Shown one piece after another: positions 6,509 through 12,275 of a stretch of DNA of 14,000 bases. The stretch is from Methanoculleus sp. UBA208 (lineage in GTDB: Archaea > Halobacteriota > Methanomicrobia > Methanomicrobiales > Methanoculleaceae), in NCBI RefSeq assembly GCF_002498065.1, contig NZ_DAFZ01000021.1, forward strand, positions 24,235 through 38,234, written 5' to 3'. The notes under the pieces were generated by a model. That model ran no database searches and had not been told where the DNA came from. It saw only the letters and a program-made list of their open reading frames with translations. Position 1 is the first letter of the stretch; each line of letters starts with the position of its first letter. A program made the translations under genes and the position numbers.

Positions 6509-7014
6509 GATCCGGGCAGGCATTCGGCGCCCTGCTGCTGATCGCGTGCGTCCTCGCCTTCACTTCAGGCTGCATCGCAAGCGAAGAGGTGCAGGTGAAG
6601 TCCGGAGATACCGTGAAGGTCCACTACACCGGGACCCTCGAGAACGGGACGGTCTTCGACAGTTCCACCGGGCGCGAGCCGCTTGAGTTTACCGTCGGCA
6701 GCGGCGAGGTGATCCCGGGGTTTGACGCGGGCGTTACCGGGATGCAGGTCGGAGAGGAAAAGACCCTGCACATCCCGGCCGATCAAGCCTACGGGCCGTA
6801 CCGCGAGGATCTCGTCTTTGTCCTCGACCCGGCCGGGATCACCGGCGGAGAGAACCTGACGGTCGGCGACCAGGTCGGGATACTCCTGCAGGACGGGCAG
6901 GTGCTGCCCGCAAAGGTCGTCGCCGTATCGGCCGATGCGGTCACCATCAACGCGAACCACCGCCTCGCAGGCGAGGATCTTACGTTCCATATCAGCCTCG
7001 TTGAGATTGTGTAG
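6505..7014 (+). CDS. FKBP-type peptidyl-prolyl cis-trans isomerase, lipoprotein, SlyD-like
   Basis: FKBP enzymes isomerise Xaa-Pro bonds and help proteins fold. The 169 residues start with a hydrophobic signal segment (7-21) ending TSGC, so C23 is a likely lipidated cysteine and the enzyme faces the outside of the membrane. The FKBP core shows VKVHYTGTLENGTVFDSS (37-54) and GEVIPGFDAGVTGMQVGE (67-84). AYG (95-97) leads into an insert-in-flap domain (about 100-148), then NHRLAGEDLTFHISLVEI returns to the core: this is the SlyD/archaeal layout with a chaperone-like flap. SlyD's metal-binding His-rich tail is absent. The ATG overlaps the TPR stop by 4 nt. A cytoplasmic TPR scaffold coupled to a surface foldase is odd; the pairing may only reflect co-expression. 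Confidence 0.92.
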   Translation: MRSGQAFGALLLIACVLAFTSGCIASEEVQVKSGDTVKVHYTGTLENGTVFDSSTGREPLEFTVGSGEVIPGFDAGVTGMQVGEEKTLHIPADQAYGPYREDLVFVLDPAGITGGENLTVGDQVGILLQDGQVLPAKVVAVSADAVTINANHRLAGEDLTFHISLVEIV

Positions 7015-7025
7015 GATTACTCAAC

Positions 7026-7031
7026 TTTTTT
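7026..7031 (+). terminator. Oligo-T terminator of the TPR-FKBP operon
   Basis: Six T begin 12 nt past the FKBP stop (TAG at 7012-7014). A run of eight G (7044-7051) follows. The T run fits archaeal termination. Confidence 0.5.
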
Positions 7032-7343
7032 GGAACTCCATCTGGGGGGGGCATCCCTGGAACAAGCCCGACTCTGCAGATCGACCTCTATCACAGTTGC
7101 AGAGAAGTCAGAAACTACTTTTCTGCGGTCACACTGGCACGGCTTCAAGGAGACTGCGCATCTCACATCTCCGGGTGCTCAAACTCCCGTCCTGCGGACG
7201 GTCGTTCCTACCGGAACGTCGTTCTTCGGTGCTCATGCTATCCCTTTAAATCTGCTGAATCCTCGTGATTACAGGTAGCACGGCTTCCGTGGGGGTATCG
7301 CCATTGGGGGAACGACGCTCCGGAGAACGACGTCCTGAAAGGA

Positions 7344-7399
7344 CGGAGTTCGAGCACCGAAGGTGCGAGGAGCGGAGTTCGAGCACCGAAGGTGCGAGG
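7344..7399 (+). repeat. 27-bp tandem direct repeat within the array
   Basis: Two identical 27-bp copies (7344-7370 and 7373-7399) are separated by AG, a 29-bp period. Each starts CGGAGTTCGA, contains the GCACC-GAA-GGTGC hairpin and ends GAGG. Exact identity suggests recent duplication or slippage, against the diverged neighbouring units. Confidence 0.9.
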
Positions 7400-7680
7400 T
7401 GGGGCTGACGGGGAGTGCGATGTTCCGCAGGAACGGAGCTCGAGCACCCGAAGGGTGTGGAGTGCGAGCGAAGCGAGCTCGAGCACCAGAGGTGCGAAGG
7501 GGGCGTGCCCCCTCCCCTGTCTCCACCGTGTACGCGGACATCTGTAACCCCCACTCGAAGACCTTCGGTCTTCTCAAGCTCCGGCCCCATGGCCCGTCGC
7601 ACCCCGCCCGGCCTCCGGCCTCCTCCTCCGCACCTGCGGTGCTTCAACTCCTGCCGTCCGCTACGCTCCCGGCAGTCGTT

Positions 7681-7702
7681 CCCCGCCCCCAAGGGGGCGG
7701 GG
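7681..7702. repeat. 22-bp near-perfect GC palindrome
   Basis: CCCCGCCCCC (7681-7690) and GGGGGCGGGG (7693-7702) flank AA: a 10-bp all-GC stem, the strongest hairpin in the window. It lacks the array's leader. A related but smaller GC palindrome, AGGGGG-CGTG-CCCCCT, is at 7498-7513. There is no T run after it, so it is not an obvious terminator. Confidence 0.75.
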
Positions 7703-7796
7703 GCAGTGCGTGGCGATATCTCCATGAAATCCGTGCATCGGGGTAAGCGATGTCCCAGGAATGATATGTGAGTACGACTGGCCAAAGGTGCGAGAA

Positions 7797-7832
7797 CCGG
7801 AGCACGAGAAGCCGTGAGGCTTCGAGTCGTGC
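7797..7832 (+). repeat. Terminal unit of the array with extended stem
   Basis: Leader CCGGAGCACGA (7797-7807) runs into GAAGCC-GTGA-GGCTTC (7808-7823). Here part of the leader also pairs: GCACGA (7802-7807) with TCGTGC (7827-7832), giving 12 bp with a 3-nt bulge (GAG). The leader GGAGCACGA is shared with the left copy (44-52, minus strand). Confidence 0.65.
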
Positions 7833-7883
7833 AGTCCCCCCGACCCCGTGTCCGCGACGCAATCGACGACTCTCCCCGGTGAG

Positions 7884-7903
7884 AAAAGTCAACGAGACCA
7901 AAA
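7884..7903 (-). terminator. T-rich terminator of the CorC-type gene
   Basis: On the minus strand TGACTTTT occurs twice: its first copy (7900-7907) contains the stop codon, the second is at 7884-7891. The two T4 tracts directly after the stop fit archaeal termination, though each is short. Confidence 0.35.
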
Positions 7904-7904
7904 G

Positions 7905-9224
7905 TCACCCTTTCTTCTCCTTCCCGCCCCCCACCGGCGTGACGAGCACCTTATCGACCCGGTGGCCGTCCATATCGAGCACCTCGAACCGGAATCCGTT
8001 CCAGGCGAACCGATCGCCGGCCTCCGGAGTCCGTTCGAGGTACATCATCACGAACCCGCCGAGCGTCTGATAGTAGCCGCGCCCCTCTCCGGGCAGCGTA
8101 GCCGCCACACCGAGGAGGTCGTGGAACTCGTCGACCGGGAGCATCCCGTCGAGGAGCCACGATCCGTCCGGACGCCGGACCGCCGGACCCTCGGGCGGGT
8201 GCTCCGGCGACGGGATGCCGCCGACGATCGACTCCATGATGTCGTGGATGGTGACCAGACCCTGGATACTCCCGTACTCGTCGGTGACGAGGGCGATCCG
8301 CGCCCCGGAGGTTTTGAACTCGTCGAGGACCGAGAGTGCGAGGACGCTCTCGGGCACGAAGAGGGGTGGTTCGATTGCCGCTAAGAGGTCGGGGGACTCG
8401 CCCGCGATCATCCGCGCCCAGAGGCTGCGGACCGAGACGACGCCGAGCAGGTTGTCGAGATGGTCGCGGTAGACCGGGAAGTAGACATGCCCGGAATCCG
8501 CCATCTTCTGCCAGTTCTCTTCGACGGGGTCCTCGACGTCCACGGCCGCGATATCGGGCCGCGGGGTCATCAGCACGCTGACCCGCCGGTCGGCGAGGCG
8601 GAAGACGCTCTCCACCATATCCTGTTCCGCCTCCAGAAAGACGCCCGCCCGGGTGGCCTGCCCGATGAGAACCCTGACGTCCTCCTCCGTAACCTCGGGC
8701 CCCGAAGGCTTCCGAACCCCGAGCAGCATGAGGACCCCTTCGGTCGAGGCGCTCAGCAACCGGACGAGCGGTGCGGCGACCAGCGAGAGGAGCCGTACCG
8801 GGCGCGAGACCAGCGATGCAATCCGGTCGGCGTGAGTCATGGCCACCCGCTTCGGCACCAGCTCCCCGACGACGAGCGTCAGGTACGTGATGACGGCGAC
8901 GACGGTTACTACCGCGAGCGGGCCGCTGTAAGGCGCGATCAGGGGATATTCAGCAAATACTTCTGCAAGAGGCCCGGCGAGCGTCGCCCCGCCGAAGGCT
9001 CCGGCCAGGATCCCGACGAGGGTGATGCCAATCTGGATGGTGGAGAGGAACTGCGTCGGATCCCGTGCAAGTTCGAGGGCGGTCGCCGCCCCGGCGTCGC
9101 CTTCCGCTGCCCTCTTCTGCAGGCGTGCCGTTCTTGCAGAGACGAGCGCGAACTCCGCCATCGAAAAGAAGCCGTTTGCGAGTATCAGGAGGATGATGAT
9201 CGCAATATCGGTGGCAGGTGGCAT
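7905..9224 (-). CDS. CNNM/CorC-family membrane protein with CBS pair (hemolysin-like)
   Basis: The family is linked to magnesium and other divalent cation transport or its control; names such as hemolysin are historical. The 439 residues show a DUF21/CNNM membrane domain (about 1-195, with hydrophobic segments near 6-28, 62-84, 101-125 and 136-166, and the signature NGFFSMAEFALVSAR, 17-31). Next come two CBS domains (about 214-270 and 287-336, the second with DEYGSIQGLVTIHDIMESIVG, 315-335) that usually bind adenine nucleotides. A CorC/HlyC C-terminal domain (about 350-430) follows, then a basic tail KEKK. I chose the ATG at 9222-9224: no ribosome binding site precedes it, but TTTAAG (9249-9254) lies 27 nt upstream, right for a leaderless mRNA. 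A GTG at 9264-9266 would add 14 residues and overlap the promoter region. Substrate cannot be told. Confidence 0.9.
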   Translation of the reverse strand: MPPATDIAIIILLILANGFFSMAEFALVSARTARLQKRAAEGDAGAATALELARDPTQFLSTIQIGITLVGILAGAFGGATLAGPLAEVFAEYPLIAPYSGPLAVVTVVAVITYLTLVVGELVPKRVAMTHADRIASLVSRPVRLLSLVAAPLVRLLSASTEGVLMLLGVRKPSGPEVTEEDVRVLIGQATRAGVFLEAEQDMVESVFRLADRRVSVLMTPRPDIAAVDVEDPVEENWQKMADSGHVYFPVYRDHLDNLLGVVSVRSLWARMIAGESPDLLAAIEPPLFVPESVLALSVLDEFKTSGARIALVTDEYGSIQGLVTIHDIMESIVGGIPSPEHPPEGPAVRRPDGSWLLDGMLPVDEFHDLLGVAATLPGEGRGYYQTLGGFVMMYLERTPEAGDRFAWNGFRFEVLDMDGHRVDKVLVTPVGGGKEKKG

Positions 9225-9248
9225 TGCAGTAGTCTTGCCAGCAGGAGC

Positions 9249-9254
9249 CTTAAA
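9249..9254 (-). promoter_or_regulatory. TATA-like box of the CorC-type gene
   Basis: TTTAAG on the minus strand is centred 27 nt before the ATG at 9224. That spacing would start transcription at or next to the start codon, explaining the missing ribosome binding site. Confidence 0.45.
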
Positions 9255-9370
9255 CCTGCGGGACACCCGGGAAGCCCTTCGGGCAACGGCCGAACAGCGG
9301 CCGGGTGCAGGAGTCGCCGTCGGTCCCGTGCATGGAAATCAGCCTGGAAGGGCCGGGAAGGATTGTTCGT

Positions 9371-9384
9371 GAGAAATGTTTATC
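9371..9384 (+). promoter_or_regulatory. Promoter of the peroxiredoxin-like gene
   Basis: GAGAAATGTTTATC contains a purine-rich BRE-like start and a TATA element (TTTATC, 9379-9384). Transcription would start near 9407. GGTGAT (9409-9414) then lies 5 nt before the ATG at 9420. The promoter points away from the CorC-type gene; the divergent gap is 195 nt. Confidence 0.5.
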
Positions 9385-9419
9385 TTCGTCGGGACCGGAG
9401 TCTCACCCGGTGATGCAGG

Positions 9420-9914
9420 ATGGTCGAGGTCGGCGAACAGGCTCAGGATTTCTCGATACCGGACCAGAATGGAAACGAGATCCGGTTGTCGGGCTTCCCG
9501 GGGAAGCGGGTTATTCTCTCGTTCCACCCGCTGGCCTGGACCAGCATCTGTGCCAGGCAGATGAAAGCGCTTGAGGCGAACCGGGAGGCGTTCGACGCCC
9601 TCGGGGCCGTTGCCCTCGGCATCAGCGTGGATTCCGTCCCCTGCAAGCGGGCGTGGGCGGAGAGCATCGGTATCAGGAAGACCCGGCTCCTTGCCGACTT
9701 CTGGCCCCACGGCGCCGTAGCCCAGATGTACGATGTCTTCGATAGCCAAAAGGGCTACTCAAGGCGGGCAAACGTCGTCGTCGACGAGTTCGGGCGCATC
9801 ATATTCGTCGAGGAGTACCCGGCGACGGCGGTGCCCGACATGCAGGACGTCCTGGACGCCCTTCAGGCACAGGAGAAGAGCAGGAGGGCAGAAGAGCAGG
9901 TTCCGGAGTTATAG
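9420..9914 (+). CDS. Peroxiredoxin-like protein (AhpC/TSA family)
   Basis: Peroxiredoxins reduce hydrogen peroxide or alkyl hydroperoxides through a peroxidatic cysteine. The 164 residues show a thioredoxin fold. The active-site pattern PxxxTxxC is present as HPLAWTSICARQM: P37, T41, C44. The family strand GAVALGISVDSVPCKRAWAE (63-82) follows, with a second cysteine, C75, where relatives often have Ser or Ala. C75 could act as a resolving cysteine or be redox-neutral. RRANVVVDEFGRI (115-127) supplies the conserved Arg region. No signal peptide, so cytoplasmic. The ATG at 9420 is set by GGTGAT at 5 nt. It converges with the transporter gene, leaving 11 bp. A rubredoxin (2628) in the window could donate electrons in principle, but no linkage is seen. 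AhpE/BCP-type assignment is less sure than the superfamily. Confidence 0.87.
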   Translation: MVEVGEQAQDFSIPDQNGNEIRLSGFPGKRVILSFHPLAWTSICARQMKALEANREAFDALGAVALGISVDSVPCKRAWAESIGIRKTRLLADFWPHGAVAQMYDVFDSQKGYSRRANVVVDEFGRIIFVEEYPATAVPDMQDVLDALQAQEKSRRAEEQVPEL

Positions 9915-9919
9915 CCGGC

Positions 9920-9926
9920 TTTTTTT
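9920..9926 (+). terminator. T7 terminator of the peroxiredoxin-like gene
   Basis: Seven T start 6 nt past the stop (TAG, 9912-9914), after AGCCGGC. The tract reaches the last base of the convergent transporter gene, whose stop is 9926-9928, so the two genes are packed tail to tail. Confidence 0.6.
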
Positions 9927-11221
9927 CATCCCGCAACCCTGAAGAAACTCCCGATAAGCGTGATCAGCAGGACTGCCGGGACACCGTAGCGGATGAGTGT
10001 CATATAGACCTTCTGCTGCCACCCGCAGCCGCCGATCTCGGCACAGATCCGGGCGCGGCTCATGAACCACCCTCCGACGATGCTCACGATCAGCCCTGCG
10101 ACGATGAGGCCGATCGTCCCGAACGCATAGTCGGCGAGGGCGAGGAACGCCGTCCCGAAGACCTCGAGTTTCAGGGCGGTGTAACTGAGAGCGGACGGAA
10201 GCCCGAGGAGCATGACCGCAGCGAAGACAAGGAGCGTGGCACGCTTCCGGGGATAGCCGTACGAGTCCATCAGCGCCGCCGTCGGAGCCTCGAGCATGGA
10301 GACCGCCGAGGTGAGCGCCGCAGCAAAGAGCATCAGGAAGAAGAGCGCTCCGAGCAGCATACCATACCGGATCTCCGTAAAGGCCGAAGGCAGGGTGATG
10401 AACGCGAGGTTCACCCCGGCTGCAGGGTCAAGGCCCGCGGTGAAGACCAGCGGGAAGATCGCGAGCCCGGCAAGGACTGCAATCAGTATATCGGCGGCGG
10501 CGATGATGGCGGCGTTCCGGAAGAGGGCTTCTCTTTTGAGGTAACTCCCGAAGGTGAGCAGGATGCCCATGCCCACGGAGAGCGAGAAGAAGGCCTGCCC
10601 GAAGGCCGCGATCCAGACGGCCGGGTCGGTCAGCCGCGAATAGTCCGGGGACAGGTAAAACCCGACTCCCTCGACCGCTCCGGGCTCTGTGAGCGAGACC
10701 GCCACGAGGAAGAGGAGGAACACGAGAAGGATCGGGATGAGATACCGGGAGGCCCTCTCGATCCCCTCCCTGACCCCGGACCGCACCGTCATGAAGACGG
10801 CGAGCCCCGAAAGAAGGAAGAAAACGAGCGGGAGGTAGGAGTCGGTGAACGCACCGAACTCCATCGGCCGGCCGAGGATGAAGAAGAGGGCATACGCGAG
10901 CACCCAGCTCGTGATCACGAGGTAGTAGCCGAGGATCAGGCTGACGATGGTGACGATGACGAGGCCTGCGACGGAGAACCGTTTTCGGATCGACCGGAAG
11001 GTGGAGACGACCGACGTCCCCGTGGAGCGTCCGATGGCAAGTTCCAGCACCATCAGGGGGAGGCCGAAGAGGAGGACGGAGACCAGATACGGGATCAGGA
11101 ACGCGCCGCCCCCGTTGGCGCCCACGATGTAGGGAAACCGCCATATGTTCCCTATCCCCACGGCCGAGCCGATGCTTGCAAGAATGAAGCCCAGCGTTGA
11201 CGACCACTCTTCTCTCCCCAT
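9926..11221 (-). CDS. Sodium-dependent transporter, NSS/SNF family
   Basis: NSS (LeuT-fold) carriers take up amino acids or related compounds with Na+. The 431 residues contain about 11-12 hydrophobic segments. TM1 carries the hallmark GSAVGIGNIWRFPY (18-31), whose unwound centre binds substrate and Na+ in LeuT. Other family stretches are GGGAFLIPYL (37-46), FFSLSVGMGILLTFGSY (211-227) in TM6 and TSAVSMLEAPTA (304-315) in TM8, where small hydroxyl residues line a Na+ site. I chose the ATG at 11219-11221: MGREEWSSTLGFILA is the usual N-terminus, and GGTGA (11228-11232) precedes it. An upstream in-frame ATG at 11311 would add 30 polar residues and span the promoter. Substrate is not predictable here; amino acids are the family default. 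It is divergent from the amidohydrolase gene, hinting at a shared amino-acid theme only. Confidence 0.93.
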   Translation of the reverse strand: MGREEWSSTLGFILASIGSAVGIGNIWRFPYIVGANGGGAFLIPYLVSVLLFGLPLMVLELAIGRSTGTSVVSTFRSIRKRFSVAGLVIVTIVSLILGYYLVITSWVLAYALFFILGRPMEFGAFTDSYLPLVFFLLSGLAVFMTVRSGVREGIERASRYLIPILLVFLLFLVAVSLTEPGAVEGVGFYLSPDYSRLTDPAVWIAAFGQAFFSLSVGMGILLTFGSYLKREALFRNAAIIAAADILIAVLAGLAIFPLVFTAGLDPAAGVNLAFITLPSAFTEIRYGMLLGALFFLMLFAAALTSAVSMLEAPTAALMDSYGYPRKRATLLVFAAVMLLGLPSALSYTALKLEVFGTAFLALADYAFGTIGLIVAGLIVSIVGGWFMSRARICAEIGGCGWQQKVYMTLIRYGVPAVLLITLIGSFFRVAG

Positions 11222-11227
11222 GCTTCT

Positions 11228-11279
11228 CACCGTTCGGGGCCAGTTCCCTCGGGTAAAGGGGCGCTCTGCCCTTATATGC
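11228..11279 (-). promoter_or_regulatory. Promoter and ribosome binding site of the NSS transporter
   Basis: On the minus strand GCATATAAG (11271-11279) is a good TATA box. Transcription would start near 11248, giving a leader of roughly 27 nt. GGTGA (11228-11232) lies 6 nt before the ATG at 11221. Confidence 0.6.
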
Positions 11280-11332
11280 ATGCCCGGGTTCGGCACATTA
11301 TCCCCGATCAATGCACTTTTGTACCGGGTGTC

Positions 11333-11363
11333 CTCATACGACTGCGGTTAGAAGCAGTATGAG
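11333..11363. promoter_or_regulatory. Inverted repeat before the amidohydrolase
   Basis: CTCATA (11333-11338) pairs with TATGAG (11358-11363), and CTGC (11342-11345) with GCAG (11354-11357). The hairpin has a CGA bulge and a GGTTAGAA loop. It lies in the divergent gap between transporter and amidohydrolase. It could be an operator or an mRNA leader structure; no promoter is certain enough to say. Confidence 0.4.
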
Positions 11364-11406
11364 TGTCAGTTCCCGGATCCGCCTCGGCAGGGGGAGGGCG
11401 GATTGA
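11359..11406 (+). CDS. Possible 15-codon upstream ORF
   Basis: ATG at 11359 opens a 15-codon frame (MSVSSRIRLGRGRAD) whose TGA (11404-11406) overlaps the TTG start of the amidohydrolase as TTGA. The ATG lies inside the 3' arm of the inverted repeat and has no clear ribosome binding site. It could be a leader peptide coupling translation to the downstream gene, or chance. Confidence 0.15.
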   Translation: MSVSSRIRLGRGRAD

Positions 11407-12194
11407 GCGGCCCAAATCCGTTCCTCATCTCGATCCCGCATGGCGGCACCTCCGTTCCGCCCGAGGTCCGCGATCTCGTCAACCTCTCGCGAAAGGAGAT
11501 CGTCTTCAACAGCGATCCCCATACCCGCCGCATCTACGGGTTCGACGATGCGGTGGAGGCGCTGGTCGACTTCGACGTTTCAAGGATCTTCGTCGACACC
11601 AACCGGCCGCCCTACGACTACCCGCCGCGGACCTAGGACGGCGTGGTCAAGGTTATCACGCAGGACGGGACACCGGTGTTCAGGAGAGGGCAGACCCCCG
11701 GCAGGGAACTGATAGGCACCCTTCTGCAGAACTATTACCACCCCTTCCACGAACGGCTGGCCGGAGCGCTCGATACCCGGCCGATCGAGATCGCCTTCGA
11801 CTGCCACAGCATGCTGCCCAGGTCCCCGCCGGTCCGGATGGACGCCGGACGCCCCCGCCCGCTCTTCTGCCTGAGCAACCGGGGGGACCGGAACGGGAAG
11901 CCCAAAACGGCAGGCGGTCTCGTGACCTGCCCGCCGGGATGGCTCCAGGCGCTCGCCCGGTCGTTTCAGGCGGAGTTCGACGGTGAGGGACGGGTTGCGA
12001 TGAACGATCCCTTCCGGGGCGGTTTCATCTCGGTGGCGCACTACCGGCGGCGGCGGATCCCCTGGGTCCAGGTCGAGATCAACCGCGGCTTCTACGAGAC
12101 AGAAAACCGCGAGGCCGGGGAGGCACGGCTCGCCGACCTCAGGGAGAGGATCTTCTCCGCCCTCACCGGGTTCTGGGACGAGGTCTCGGGATGA
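11403..12194 (+). pseudogene. N-formylglutamate amidohydrolase family gene with in-frame amber codon
   Basis: Family members hydrolyse N-formyl-L-glutamate to glutamate and formate (as in one histidine-breakdown route); archaeal substrates are less certain. The reading frame is 264 codons including the stop, a normal length, with family motifs throughout: FLISIPHGGTSVP (7-19), SDPHTRRIYGFDD (37-49), VDTNRPPYDYPPR (64-76), FDCHSM (132-137), NDPFRGGF (201-208) and QVEINRGFY (223-231). Codon 78 is TAG (11634-11636), between PPRT and DGVVKVITQDG. The frame resumes with no shift and no other damage. The start is TTG (11403) behind GGAGG (11393-11397) at 5 nt. Readings: a recent nonsense mutation, a sequencing error, or readthrough/recoding. 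TAG ends at least three other genes here (stops at 7014, 9914, 13860), which speaks against general amber reassignment. A GTG at 11643 could restart a fragment lacking the N-terminal HGG motif. Confidence 0.8.
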
Positions 12195-12238
12195 AGAACG
12201 TGCTCAATCAGGCCGTATTCCGCCGGATTGTGGGGCCG

Positions 12239-12272
12239 AAGATACTATGCCGGTAGAGCGCCCACTTATATA
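12239..12272 (+). promoter_or_regulatory. Candidate promoter of recQ
   Basis: Two AT-rich boxes precede the ATG at 12276: GATACTATG (12241-12249) and ACTTATATAC (12264-12273). The second is the better TATA sequence but lies too close to the ATG. The first is about 30 nt upstream, suited to a leaderless mRNA, and no ribosome binding site precedes the ATG. An alternative is initiation further inside the gene. Confidence 0.3.
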
Positions 12273-12275
12273 CCA

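Larger units (their letters stand above)
7157..7832. repeat. Array of short hairpin units with shared leader and variable stems
   Basis: At least ten perfect short hairpins are packed here. In unit orientation most read leader (GGAGNNCGA-like), stem, 3-4 nt loop, stem, GAG. Plus-strand units: CGTCCT/AGGACG loop GAA (7331-7345); GCACC/GGTGC loop GAA (7354-7366 and 7383-7395); GTTCC/GGAAC loop GCA (7422-7434); GCACCC/GGGTGT loop GAA (7444-7458); GCACC/GGTGC loop AGA (7483-7495); GAAGCC/GGCTTC loop GTGA (7808-7823). Minus-strand units: CCGTCC/GGACGG loop GCA (7187-7201); CGTTCC/GGAACG loop GGTA (7203-7218); GAAGACC/GGTCTTC loop GAA (7557-7573); GCACC/GGTGC loop GCA (7630-7642). Stems change while pairing is kept, which argues for selection on, or a copying mechanism using, the folded form. 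The class is unknown to me; REP-like or MITE-like elements are the nearest analogy. Confidence 0.7.
7015..7904. other. 890-bp gene-free gap filled with hairpin repeats
   Basis: No gene is supported between the FKBP and CorC-type genes. Open frames on both strands exist, but they are low-complexity translations of the repeats (recurrent SSSVLELR- or SRAPEVRR-like strings) and lack ribosome binding sites and domains. 7032-7156 is plain sequence with an inverted repeat CTCTGCA (7072-7078)/TGCAGAG (7098-7104). 7157-7832 is the hairpin array. 7833-7883 shows nothing recognisable, and 7884-7904 carries the CorC terminator signals. Confidence 0.75.

Noticed and set aside
424..7014. Composite transposon or genomic island between the inverted elements
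   Set aside because: No transposase, integrase or target duplication is seen, and the enclosed genes include core archaeal functions with base composition like their neighbours.
7157..7832. CRISPR array
   Set aside because: There is no constant repeat of 24-37 bp with unique spacers of even length, and no cas genes are in the window. Only one 27-bp pair is identical.
7246..7908. 220-residue minus-strand frame, and several plus-strand frames, in the hairpin region
   Set aside because: Low-complexity translations of the repeats, with no ribosome binding site or recognisable domain.
11634..11636. Pyrrolysine as the confident explanation of the amber codon
   Set aside because: Nothing in the window shows a pyl system, the residue is outside the known pyrrolysine methyltransferases, and TAG is used as a normal stop nearby. 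Kept only as a hypothesis.
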